A DNA stretch of 33,389 bases, from NCBI RefSeq assembly GCF_000725485.1, contig NZ_JOAG01000067.1, positions 1 through 33,389 on the forward strand, in the 5' to 3' direction. The translations under genes were made by a program, and so were the position numbers. The first letter of the stretch is position 1; the number at the start of each line of letters is the position of its first letter. The notes under the pieces are model-generated. The model worked only from the letters and a program-made list of their open reading frames with translations. It searched no databases and had not been told where the DNA came from. Below, one piece after another: positions 7,002 to 16,215 of this stretch. The DNA comes from Nonomuraea candida. Lineage in GTDB: Bacteria > Actinomycetota > Actinomycetes > Streptosporangiales > Streptosporangiaceae.

Positions 7002-10000
7002 TCACCTCCCGAGCACTTCCAGAAGGTGACCGGCCAGGGCTTCGACGGTGGGGTAATCGAAGATCGCTGACGACCGCAACCGGCATTTCAGGGTGCCGCA
7101 CAGATTTCGCCTGAGCTCGATGGCGGTCAGTGAGTCCAGCCCGCAGGCGAAGAAGTCCGCGTCATCCGGCGGCTGCCATCCCACGTGGCCGAGCACCCGG
7201 CCGACCTGCTGCCTGATGTGATCCGCCAGGAGTGTGCGGCGCGTCTCGGGCGACGCCCCCTCCAGCACCGTCCGGAAGTCCGCCTCGTCCCGCACCTCGG
7301 TTCTGCCCGGCATGTCGACCAGGAAGCCGCGCAGCGCGGGAGCGTCGCGACCGGTGAAGCGTTTCCAGTCGATCGGCATCACGGCCGTACAACCGTCGGG
7401 GGGCCGCGAGGCGAGCAGTTCCCGGAACACGGCCAGAGCCGCATCCACCGGGATGACACCCTCGCCGCCGGCTCGCAGGCTCGCGTTCACGCCGGCCCGG
7501 GCGCTCATTCCCGTGTCAGCCCAGGAGCCCCACTGGACGGAGAGGGCGGGCAGAGCCAGGCCCCGCCGGTACGAAGCGAGACCGTCGAGGAAGGCGTTGG
7601 CCGCCGCGTAGCTCGTCTGGCCCGCCGTCCCCAGCAAGGCCGACACGGAAGAGAACATGACGAAGAAGTCCAGCGGCTTCCCTGCGGTGAGCACATGCAG
7701 GTTCCAGGCGCCACGCGCTTTGCCCGCCATGACTCTGGCCAGCCTGTCGGGTGACTGCAGCAGCAGGATCCCGTCGTCCAGCGTCCCGGCCAGATGGAGC
7801 ACGCCCCCCAGCGGCGGCAGGTCCGGATCCTCCTCCAGCGCGGCGAAGGCCTGGGAGAGATCGTTCAGGTCGGAGACGTCCGCCGTGATCACCCGGACCA
7901 CGACGTGCCCCGCACGTAGCTCTTCCACCCGGTGCCTGGCCCGTTCGTCCGGTGCCCGGCGTCCGATGAGGACAAGATGCCGAGCCCCGGCCTCGGCCAG
8001 CGAACACGCTGTCTCCAACCCCAGGTCGCCGAGCCCGCCGGTGATCACATAGGTGGCGTCGGGACGCACTCCGGCCTGCTGCGGCTGCGGGAGGGCGGCG
8101 CGGGCGAGGGTCTCGACGTACCTCGCAGTGCCGTCATAACCGACGCGACCGTGCTCGGGCTGTTCCTTCGCCGCGGCCAGCTGAGCCAGTTCGGCGTACA
8201 GCAGTGCGGCGCTGGTGTCGACGTCGGTGGCGGGGTCGAGGTCGATCTGCGCGAAGCACAACTCCGGGTGTTCCGTGGCGAGCACGCGCCCCAGCCCCCA
8301 CAGCGCCGCGCCCGCCGGCGCGGTGACGCCGCGGCCTCCCGCGGGTCGGGCGCCCCGGGTCGCCAGGCAGAGCCGGGGCGGAGCGTCGTCGAACGAGGCG
8401 AGCCGCTGGGCGAGCCGGAGCAGGGCCGCGGCCCCGTCCACCGCTTCGGCTCCGGTGTCCCGCGCGGGATCACCTTCCCGCGGGCAGAACACCACCACGT
8501 CGTAGTCCCGGAGCTCCTCCAGCGCCCCGGCGTCGGAGACGATCTCGCAGTCCACGCCGTGCACGCCGGCGAACCCGGACAGGGCGATCCCCAGAGGATC
8601 CGCCGAGACGATCAGCCAGCGGCCGGCGGCCGCCGCCGGGGCGGGCCGTCGCGCGGGAGTCCAGTGCGTTTCGTACAGCCACGTACGCCACTCCGCGTGG
8701 TGTGCCGGGATCATCGCCTCGCGCGAGGCGCGTTTGAGCAGCACCCCTTCCAGCGCCAGCACGAGGCTGCCGTCCGGAGCCAGCAGGTCGATGTCGGCGC
8801 GCAGCACCTCCGGGTCCTCCTCGGAGGTGGGCCGCAACTTCGCGTGACACCACGCTTCCGCGCCGATGCTCCCGTTTCCGATCCGGATGCGGTCCGCGCC
8901 GAGCGGCACGTACGTCCGTCGGCCCAGCTTCTCTGGGTAGGTGACAGTCAGCGCCAGGAAACAGGCTTCCATCAGTACGGGATGCACGCGATGACGAGCC
9001 GTTTCCCCCCGTAACCGCGGGGAAAGCGCGATGTGGGACAGGGCTTGCGGGCCGTCGTGCCAGAGCAGGTCGGTGACCTGGAACAGCGGCCCCAGGTCGA
9101 TCTCCCGCTCACGCTCACGCCGGTAGATCTCCTCCGGTTGCAGCTCATGAGGTGCGAACGTGGCCCGCAGGTCCTCGAGAGCCGTCGGGCGGGCGGGGGC
9201 GTCCCGGCCGGCGGGAGCCAGGTGCCCCGCGGCGTGCAACGTCCAGCCGTCATCCGCGAAGCCAGGGCTTCCGGCGGGCGCGGGCGGGCTGGAGTAGACC
9301 TCGAAGACGTACGTGCCGGCCTCGTCGGGCTTCACCGCGATCTGCATCCGGCGCTGGTCAGCGTCATCGGAGAACACCATCGCCCGGTGAATGTGGAAGT
9401 CCCGCACCACGGCCGGGACAGGCCCGAAGACCTCGCTCGCGGCGGCGCACGCGAGCGCCTGATAGGCGACGCCCGGCATCACGATGGCGCCGAAGACCCG
9501 GTGGTCGGACAACCACGACAGAGTGGACGCGCCGACCGTGGAGGTGAAACGCACTCCACCGCCATCGGCGAGGTCCACTCTGTCGCCGAGGAAGGTCGCC
9601 GCGACCCGCGCCGGCGCGCCGGAGGGCTCGATCCAGTACCGTTCGCGCTGCCAGGCGTACGTGGGCAGGGCGAGGCGGCGTACGTCCCGCCCGGCGAACA
9701 CCGCCTCCCACTCGGGGGTGATGCCCGACTCGTACAACGTGCCGAGAGCCCGGAGCACCTGCTCGTCCTGCTCGCCCGGCCGCATTCCCGCGACGAGCGT
9801 GACCTCCCCCTCCTCGAAGAGGTCCTCGACGAGTTGCACCAGCGTCGGCTTCGGCGAGATCTCCAGCAGGACGCGGGCTCCGGCCGCCCGCAGGGCCGTC
9901 ACCGCGTCGGAGAACCGTACCGGCCTGCTGATCTGGTCGACCCAGTAGCGCCAGTCCGCGATCTCCTCGCTGATGCTCTTGCCGGTCACCGTGGAGATGA

Positions 10001-13000
10001 TGGTCAGCCGCGGCTCGTGGTAGCGCACTGAGGCGGCCACCTTCTCGAACTCCGCCAAGATGGGGCGCATCATCGGCGAATGGGAAGCTATGGAGATATC
10101 CAGTCGCCGGTGCCGCACACCCCGCTCGGCCAGTGCGGCGCAGGCGTCCGAGATCTCGTCCGCGGCGCCGGAAATGACGGTGGACCGAGGACCGTTGACC
10201 ACTGCGACCGAGCTGCGCGGCCCGAGCAGCCCGGCGACGGTGTCCTCATCCGCCTCGACGGCGACCATCGTGCCCTCTTCCGGCAGGGACTGCATCAGCC
10301 GTCCGCGGGCGTGCACGAGCGTCAGCGCGTCCTCCAGCGAGAAGACGCCCGCCAGGCAGGCCGCCGCGTACTCGCCGTGACTGTGGCCGAGCAGGACGTC
10401 GGGGCGCACTCCCCACGAGGTGAACAGCTCGCCGAGGGCGTACTCGAAGGCGAACAGCGCGGGCTGGGCATAGCACGTCTCGCTGATGGGGGACGACTGG
10501 CCCGGCTCGGGGAACAGCACGGACAGCAGGGAGCGTTCGAGTTTGTCGCGCAGAATTTCGTCACACCTGTCCATCGCGTTGCGGAACACCGGCTCCCGCT
10601 TGTACAGATGCCGTCCCATTCCCGGATATTGAGGACCTTGACCGGGGAAGAGGAACGCGAGGCGGCCCGTTCCTGGCGCCGTTGCGATGGGTGTCTCCGT
10701 CAGCTGCGCGGCGGCTTCGGCGGGAGTCATGGCGACCACGGCACGACGATGCGGGAAATGACGGCGGCCGGCGGCCGTGGTGAAGCACACGTCGGCGAGA
10801 CGGATGTCATCGGAGGCGGCCCGCAGATAGCCGGCGTACCGGCGGGACAGGTCTGTCAATGCCTGCTCGGTGCGCGCGCTCAGGACGAGCAGCTCCGCAT
10901 CCTGCCGCTCGCTGACGGAACACTCGCGCTCCTCCGCCGGCGCCTGCTGAATGACGACGTGCGCGTTGGTGCCGCCCACCCCGAGGGAGGTGACACCAGC
11001 CGTACGAGGCACGCCGTGGGTTTCCCAGACCGTGGTCTCGGTGCTCACCCGGAAAGGAGAGCTCTCGAAATCTATCGTGGGGTTGGGCTCCCGGTAGTGC
11101 AGGCTCGGCACCAGCATGCCGTGCTGGACGCACAGGGCCGCCTTGATGAGTCCGGCGACTCCAGCCGCCTCGTCCAGGTGGCCGAGGTTGGATTTGACGG
11201 AGCCGACCGGGAGGCTGGCCCTGGGGCGGGCGCCGGCGAACACCTGGTTGAGCGCATCGATCTCGACGGGATCGCCCAGGGCCGTGGCCGTGCCGTGGGC
11301 CTCGATGTAGCCCGCGTCCGGCGGGGCGATCCCGGCGCGCTCCCATGCGGCGCGGATCACGTCGGCCTGGCCTGTGACGCTGGGGGCAGTGAAGCTGATC
11401 TTCTCCGCGCCGTCGTTGTTGACGGCGGAACCCTTGATGACGGCGATGATCCGGTCGCCGTCCGCCTGGGCCTCCGCCAGCCGTTTGAGCACGACGATGC
11501 CGCATCCGTTGCCGAAGAGCGTTCCGCTGGCGCCGGCGTCGAAGGTTCGGGTGTGACCATCGGCCGACATGATCATTCCGTCTTCGTGCACGTAACCCGC
11601 GTCCTGCGGGACCACCACGTGCACGCCGCCCGCCAGGGCGAGGTCGCTCTCACCGTCGGCCAGGCTGCGGCAGGCCAGATGCACCGCCACCAGTGAGGTC
11701 GAGCAGGCGGACTGTACGCCCACGCTGGGGCCGCGCAGGTCCAGGGCGTACGAGACGCGCGTGGCGAGGTAGTGGCTGTCGTTGCCGAGCTTGAGCTGGA
11801 ACTGCTCCAGGTCGGATTCGGTCAGCGCCTTCCCGTGCCCGTAGCCGAAATGCGGCGCCAGATTGTTCAACAGGTAGGTGCTCATGCCGGCGCCCGCGAA
11901 GACCCCGACCTGCCCGGCCGCGTCGCCGGGAGGATGGCCCGCGCTCTCCAACGCCTCCCAGGCGCACTCGAGGAACAGGCGATGCTGCGGATCGAGGAGT
12001 TCCGTTTCTCTTCTGCTGAACCCGAAGAAACCGGCGTCGAACAGGTCAATGTCCGGCAGCGGCGCGCCGGCGGCGACGAAGTCCGGGTGCGTGGCCAGGT
12101 CCCGGTCACGCTGCCCCGCGCCGGCATCAGGCAGTGGACCGCTTGATTCAACGCCTTCGAGCAGGTTCCGCCAGAATGTCGCGACGTCCCGGGCTCCGGG
12201 GAAGCGCACGGCCATGCCGATGATCGCCACGTCCTCGCTGAGGCCGGCGCCCTCGCGCTTCCCGGCTCGTCGCGGGCCGCGCCGCGCCCCGGTGCTTGCC
12301 GCGGCGGCGGGCGAGCCTTCCCGATCCAGGTGGGCGGCGTGCGCTCTGATCGTCGGGTAGTGGAGCAGGTCCACCATCGGCACGTCCCGGCCGAGAGCGC
12401 GGACCAGTTCGCGCCGCACCTCGACCAGGAGCAGCGAGGTGCCGCCGAGGTCGAAGAAGCGATCCTCCACGGAGATCTCATCGAGCCGCAACACCTTGCT
12501 CCACGCCTCGATCAGCACCTGTTCGGTGGCGCTTGCGGGGGCCACGACCGACCGGGCGGTGAGCCGGGGGAAGACCTCGGGCGCCTTCAGCCTCGCGCGG
12601 TCGGTCTTGCCGCTGCTCGTCAGAGGGATCTCCGGGATCAGGTCGTAGGCGTCGGGCAGCAACGCCGGCGGCAGCCGCGAGGCGAGGAAGGCGTGGAGCA
12701 GGCGAGGGGCCTCATGGCGATCCAGCCCCGGCTCGGGCACGATGTGGGCGACGAGGCGGGAGTGACCCGTCACGTCGTGCGTCAGGACGACCGCCTCACG
12801 GACGTGCGGATGGTCAAGCAGCAGCGCCTCGATCTCCCCCGGCTCGATCCGCACCCCCTGCACCTTGATCTGCGCGTCGATGCGGCCGAGCAGCTCGATG
12901 ACGCCGTCGGGCCTGTATCGGGCCAGGTCCCCGGTCCGGTAGAGCCGCCCGCCCCCGTCCACATCGGGCAGGAACCTCTCCGCCGTCAGATCGGGCCTGC

Positions 13001-14111
13001 CGAGATATCCGGGCGAGACTCCGGCCCCCAGGACGCACAGCTCGCCCTTCTCCCCCGCGGGCACTTCCCTCAGCTGCCGGTCCAGAAGGCGCACCTGGAC
13101 CCCGTCGATCGGACGGCCGATGGGGGCGACCGCCGGCCAGGCGGCGGGATCTCCGTCCAGCGTGTGCCAGGTGGCGTCCTGGAACTCCGTCGCGCCGTAG
13201 TGGTTGTGCAGCCGGGCTCCGGTGCGGCGGAACAGGTCCCTTATGTGCCGGGTCACCCGCAGCTGCTCCCCGGTAGTGATCACCTCGCGCAGCGGCGGGA
13301 CCTCCTCCAGCTCGGCGCTCGCCTGGGCCAGCTGATCGAGCAGCGGAACCGGAAGGAACAGCCGCTGGATGCGCTGCCGCCGCAGGAGGTCCGCCAGAGC
13401 GAACGCGTTGCGCCGCACCTCGTCCTGGGCGAAGACCAGGGTGCCGCCGAAGCCGATGGTGGAGAAGATCTCGTGGAAGGAGAAGTCGAAACTGAGCGCG
13501 CACACCTGCGCGGTACGCATCCGGCAGGTTCCGGGCCGCGATCGGTCGTGCCAGCGCAGCAGGTTCATCAGAGCGCCGTGGGTCATCACCGCGCCCTTGG
13601 GCAGTCCGGTGGACCCGGAGGTGAAGATCGCGTAAGCGGCGTCCTGTTCCGTCGGCGCGCCGGGTTCCGTCCCGCCGCTCCCGTCTTCCCCCAGGTGGCC
13701 GACCGGCCGGCAGTCCGCGTCGAGCACGATCGACGCGGCGAGATCGGCGGGCAGGGCCTCGTCTCCCGTGATCACCAGCGAGATGCCGGCCGTACGGATC
13801 ACATGCCGGACCCGCTCTGACGGATCGCCCAGGTCGATCGGCACATAGGCGGCGCCCACGCGCATGACGCCCAGCATCGCGGCCAGGGCCCGGGGTGAGC
13901 GGGCCACGCGAAGGCCGACGAAGTCGCCCCGCTTGACGCCCGACCGGCTGAGCCCGGCGGCCACCCGGACCGCCATCGTCTCCAGCTCACGATAAGTCAC
14001 CTGCTCAGCGCCATGCACCAGCGCGACGGTATCCCCATCGGGGCCCTGGCTATGCCGCCGGACGAGTTCGTGCACGGTGACCGGCAAGCGTTCAGCAGAG
14101 TCTTTCGCCAT
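7002..14111 (-). CDS. Hybrid NRPS-PKS megasynthase, A-T-KS-AT-DH-KR-ACP
   Basis: A 2369-residue starter plus one-module enzyme. The A domain is about 1-510 (FTSGSTGLPKG, YRTGDLARY, GKTDR), and the T domain has LGGTSL (Ser559). KS is about 625-1055 with Cys803, His939 and His978. AT is about 1150-1440 with GHSHG (Ser1244) and IASH at 1341-1344. DH starts with HRVFGAIVMP (His1537). KR has TGGLGDLG near 2020, LDD near 2113 (B-type) and TSY near 2166. The ACP has GLDSL near 2326. There is no condensation, enoylreductase or thioesterase domain. By eye the A-domain pocket reads D-F-H at 235/236/239, I-T at 299/301, H at 322 and D-A at 330/331, an acidic pocket that could suit a guanidino acid. This is the CyrB-like arrangement of cylindrospermopsin synthesis. 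The second DH motif has Glu for Asp. Leu1700 uses a TTA codon. AAAGAGGAACC precedes the ATG. Confidence 0.93.
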   Translation of the reverse strand: MAKDSAERLPVTVHELVRRHSQGPDGDTVALVHGAEQVTYRELETMAVRVAAGLSRSGVKRGDFVGLRVARSPRALAAMLGVMRVGAAYVPIDLGDPSERVRHVIRTAGISLVITGDEALPADLAASIVLDADCRPVGHLGEDGSGGTEPGAPTEQDAAYAIFTSGSTGLPKGAVMTHGALMNLLRWHDRSRPGTCRMRTAQVCALSFDFSFHEIFSTIGFGGTLVFAQDEVRRNAFALADLLRRQRIQRLFLPVPLLDQLAQASAELEEVPPLREVITTGEQLRVTRHIRDLFRRTGARLHNHYGATEFQDATWHTLDGDPAAWPAVAPIGRPIDGVQVRLLDRQLREVPAGEKGELCVLGAGVSPGYLGRPDLTAERFLPDVDGGGRLYRTGDLARYRPDGVIELLGRIDAQIKVQGVRIEPGEIEALLLDHPHVREAVVLTHDVTGHSRLVAHIVPEPGLDRHEAPRLLHAFLASRLPPALLPDAYDLIPEIPLTSSGKTDRARLKAPEVFPRLTARSVVAPASATEQVLIEAWSKVLRLDEISVEDRFFDLGGTSLLLVEVRRELVRALGRDVPMVDLLHYPTIRAHAAHLDREGSPAAAASTGARRGPRRAGKREGAGLSEDVAIIGMAVRFPGARDVATFWRNLLEGVESSGPLPDAGAGQRDRDLATHPDFVAAGAPLPDIDLFDAGFFGFSRRETELLDPQHRLFLECAWEALESAGHPPGDAAGQVGVFAGAGMSTYLLNNLAPHFGYGHGKALTESDLEQFQLKLGNDSHYLATRVSYALDLRGPSVGVQSACSTSLVAVHLACRSLADGESDLALAGGVHVVVPQDAGYVHEDGMIMSADGHTRTFDAGASGTLFGNGCGIVVLKRLAEAQADGDRIIAVIKGSAVNNDGAEKISFTAPSVTGQADVIRAAWERAGIAPPDAGYIEAHGTATALGDPVEIDALNQVFAGARPRASLPVGSVKSNLGHLDEAAGVAGLIKAALCVQHGMLVPSLHYREPNPTIDFESSPFRVSTETTVWETHGVPRTAGVTSLGVGGTNAHVVIQQAPAEERECSVSERQDAELLVLSARTEQALTDLSRRYAGYLRAASDDIRLADVCFTTAAGRRHFPHRRAVVAMTPAEAAAQLTETPIATAPGTGRLAFLFPGQGPQYPGMGRHLYKREPVFRNAMDRCDEILRDKLERSLLSVLFPEPGQSSPISETCYAQPALFAFEYALGELFTSWGVRPDVLLGHSHGEYAAACLAGVFSLEDALTLVHARGRLMQSLPEEGTMVAVEADEDTVAGLLGPRSSVAVVNGPRSTVISGAADEISDACAALAERGVRHRRLDISIASHSPMMRPILAEFEKVAASVRYHEPRLTIISTVTGKSISEEIADWRYWVDQISRPVRFSDAVTALRAAGARVLLEISPKPTLVQLVEDLFEEGEVTLVAGMRPGEQDEQVLRALGTLYESGITPEWEAVFAGRDVRRLALPTYAWQRERYWIEPSGAPARVAATFLGDRVDLADGGGVRFTSTVGASTLSWLSDHRVFGAIVMPGVAYQALACAAASEVFGPVPAVVRDFHIHRAMVFSDDADQRRMQIAVKPDEAGTYVFEVYSSPPAPAGSPGFADDGWTLHAAGHLAPAGRDAPARPTALEDLRATFAPHELQPEEIYRREREREIDLGPLFQVTDLLWHDGPQALSHIALSPRLRGETARHRVHPVLMEACFLALTVTYPEKLGRRTYVPLGADRIRIGNGSIGAEAWCHAKLRPTSEEDPEVLRADIDLLAPDGSLVLALEGVLLKRASREAMIPAHHAEWRTWLYETHWTPARRPAPAAAAGRWLIVSADPLGIALSGFAGVHGVDCEIVSDAGALEELRDYDVVVFCPREGDPARDTGAEAVDGAAALLRLAQRLASFDDAPPRLCLATRGARPAGGRGVTAPAGAALWGLGRVLATEHPELCFAQIDLDPATDVDTSAALLYAELAQLAAAKEQPEHGRVGYDGTARYVETLARAALPQPQQAGVRPDATYVITGGLGDLGLETACSLAEAGARHLVLIGRRAPDERARHRVEELRAGHVVVRVITADVSDLNDLSQAFAALEEDPDLPPLGGVLHLAGTLDDGILLLQSPDRLARVMAGKARGAWNLHVLTAGKPLDFFVMFSSVSALLGTAGQTSYAAANAFLDGLASYRRGLALPALSVQWGSWADTGMSARAGVNASLRAGGEGVIPVDAALAVFRELLASRPPDGCTAVMPIDWKRFTGRDAPALRGFLVDMPGRTEVRDEADFRTVLEGASPETRRTLLADHIRQQVGRVLGHVGWQPPDDADFFACGLDSLTAIELRRNLCGTLKCRLRSSAIFDYPTVEALAGHLLEVLGR

Positions 14112-14158
14112 GGTTCCTCTTTAGGACGGTGTCCGCCGTGTACGTGCTGACGTGGGGC

Positions 14159-15307
14159 CTAGGCCACCGGCTGGTACGGCAGAGACGGGAAGTAGTCCTC
14201 CCGTGTCCCCTCCCTGCGGATGTCCCACGTAGCGCAGTGGAGGGAGCCTCCGTACTCGAAGACGTGGCGGAAGGGGACGGTGAGCACCTCGAAGTCGAGC
14301 GAGGAGAGCAGATCCTGCAGGGGTTTTTCCTGCTCCTCGCAGATGACCGTGTGGGGAGAGACGCTCAGCACGTTCATGGACAGCCACTTGGACGACTGGC
14401 AGTAGGCTGGCATCTCCTCGTTCGACAGCACCGGCTGCGGCGCCTCGACCAGCTTCCAACCGTTCTCGGTGAACATCGGCAGCTCGTCCTCGCGGATGGG
14501 CCGCTCGGGGTTGGCCAGGACGAGCCCTGGACGCAGCGGCACGAAGGTGCAGTCGATGTGCGAGGGGAAGTAGTCCAGGGGGAAGTGCACGGGATGCACT
14601 CTGAAGCCCTTCGGCTCCAGCGTTCGCTTGAGCCAGCGGATGCCGGCCCGGTTCGTGGTCATGGACTCCTGGACGATGACGTCCTTGCCGAAACGGCTCA
14701 TGTCGGCGGCGTCGAAGACGACCTCGTCCTGGGTGATGCAGTACTCGTGAGCGTGCATGCGGGCATGGCGCTCCTCCATCGGCCAGTCCCAGAAATCCTT
14801 GCGGTACATCGAGTCGGCCATGGTGGGCTTGGGTGCCACCGTCCATGAGACGCGCGGATCCGCTTCCCAGTATTCGTAGACCAGCTTCCGGTAGGGCTCG
14901 TACTCGAAATAGCGCGCTCTGCGCGACATCGTGGCCTCGAGGATCTCGTTGCCGAGCGTGATCATGACGTCGCGCGGGCACACGGAGCAGTACTGGTTCT
15001 CGACCTCGAAGGCAGGGGTCTTCAGCGAACGGCCGAAGTCGTGCGGCTCCGGGCGCCGCACCGTCACCCCCTGGGCCTGCAGCAACGCCACCAGCCCGGC
15101 CAGCTCCTCATTGGCACGGGCGATGGCCTCATCCGGCTTCAGCCCCTTGGGGAAAGGAGCGCCGCTCCCGTCGCGCACCTGGGGCCGGTTGCCCGGCTCC
15201 GTCGGCTCGAAGCAGGCGCCGGTGGCCGACCCCACGACGATCTCCCGCAGTGGATCCCATTCGTTCCACGCGTTGACAACGGGGATGCTCTCCGGATTCA
15301 CCATCAT
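14159..15307 (-). CDS. Amidinotransferase (arginine:glycine amidinotransferase family)
   Basis: A 382-residue enzyme of the AGAT family, which moves an amidino group from arginine to an amine, classically glycine to give guanidinoacetate. The opening NAWNEWDPLREIVVGSATG is the family signature. The catalytic triad is visible: Asp near 199 in FDAADMSRFG, His near 249 in FPSHIDCTF, and the nucleophile Cys near 358 in GGSLHCATWD. Its ATG overlaps the upstream acyltransferase stop (ATGA), and the megasynthase follows 47 bp later. This pairing resembles CyrA/CyrB, so it probably supplies the guanidino starter acid. Microvionin, a lipolanthine, also carries guanidino groups. The acceptor amine is not proven. 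Confidence 0.92.
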   Translation of the reverse strand: MMVNPESIPVVNAWNEWDPLREIVVGSATGACFEPTEPGNRPQVRDGSGAPFPKGLKPDEAIARANEELAGLVALLQAQGVTVRRPEPHDFGRSLKTPAFEVENQYCSVCPRDVMITLGNEILEATMSRRARYFEYEPYRKLVYEYWEADPRVSWTVAPKPTMADSMYRKDFWDWPMEERHARMHAHEYCITQDEVVFDAADMSRFGKDVIVQESMTTNRAGIRWLKRTLEPKGFRVHPVHFPLDYFPSHIDCTFVPLRPGLVLANPERPIREDELPMFTENGWKLVEAPQPVLSNEEMPAYCQSSKWLSMNVLSVSPHTVICEEQEKPLQDLLSSLDFEVLTVPFRHVFEYGGSLHCATWDIRREGTREDYFPSLPYQPVA

Positions 15308-16215
15308 CCAGCCAGCCCTTCTCCAGTAGCGACGGTCAGCAGGTCATGATCTGCCCGGTCGGACAGGAGCGCCCTCATCCGGGTCACGTAGACGGACTTG
15401 CCTGGAGCGACGAGGTCCACGGCGGCGACGCCGACCTCGATCAGCCCGTCCACCAGCCGCGGCAGGCTCGCCGTGCCGAACCACTGCTCGGTTAGCATCA
15501 GCCGATACGCCTCCGGGGTGTCATCCACCCGCTTACCGGTGCAGGGAGAGATCACGGCGGCGGTGGCCGGCCGGAAATCGACCCCGGCGAGGATGCGGCC
15601 CCACTCCTGCTCCGCCGGGTAGGCCCACGGGCAGTGCTCGGCCCGGTCCGCCACGTCCAGGATGGCGACGCCGAGCCGGGCCAGGCGTCGCCGCAGCAGG
15701 TCGACGTCCGTGCTGCGGAAGCTGAGCGCGATCAGGCCGTTGCCCAGGTCAACGGAGAGCCACGGCTGGTCGTCCGGCGTGCTCATCACATCGGCGATCC
15801 GTTGTGCATCGCCCTCCGAGGCCGGCAGCAGGGCAAGGGTCACGCCGTTGGGCCGTGCCGTCTTGGCCTCGATCTGCCGGACGTTGATCTCTTGGATGAG
15901 CTCGAAGCATGCCTCCACCGTGATCACGCCAGCCGCGAGAAGGGCGGGGAGACAGCCCGCGCTCAGTCCGCCGAATGCGATCCACCGCCCGGTCCGCCCA
16001 GCCGTACGCCGGATCAGTGCCACCGCCAGCAGAGCCTCGTGCACGTTGGAGGGCAGACTCGCGCTGCCGCCCCCGATCTCCACCTTCGCCGGATCGAAGC
16101 GGCAGATGCGCGCGGCGAGTTCGAGGTGCTCGTCCCAATGTCCCAGGATCGCGGCCAGTTCCGGCCCGGTGAGCGGCACCAGGCCGGGGAAGACCAGTGC
16201 CCGGTCACCGGACAC
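15304..16215 (-). CDS. Discrete FabD-like acyltransferase 1
   Basis: About 303 residues, malonyl-CoA:ACP acyltransferase fold. LVFPGLVPLTG opens the protein, GLSAGCLPA is the GxSxG nucleophile site, and AEHCPWAYP lies where family members carry the catalytic His region. The sequence is diverged from housekeeping FabD. I chose the GTG at 16215 because GGGAGG sits 8 bases upstream; the GTG at 16224 overlaps that ribosome site. It overlaps acyltransferase 2 upstream by a few bases and the amidinotransferase downstream by four, so translation is coupled. It probably charges the discrete ACP or a PKS carrier with malonyl or another extender, but substrate specificity cannot be read by eye. Confidence 0.75.
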   Translation of the reverse strand: MSGDRALVFPGLVPLTGPELAAILGHWDEHLELAARICRFDPAKVEIGGGSASLPSNVHEALLAVALIRRTAGRTGRWIAFGGLSAGCLPALLAAGVITVEACFELIQEINVRQIEAKTARPNGVTLALLPASEGDAQRIADVMSTPDDQPWLSVDLGNGLIALSFRSTDVDLLRRRLARLGVAILDVADRAEHCPWAYPAEQEWGRILAGVDFRPATAAVISPCTGKRVDDTPEAYRLMLTEQWFGTASLPRLVDGLIEVGVAAVDLVAPGKSVYVTRMRALLSDRADHDLLTVATGEGLAG

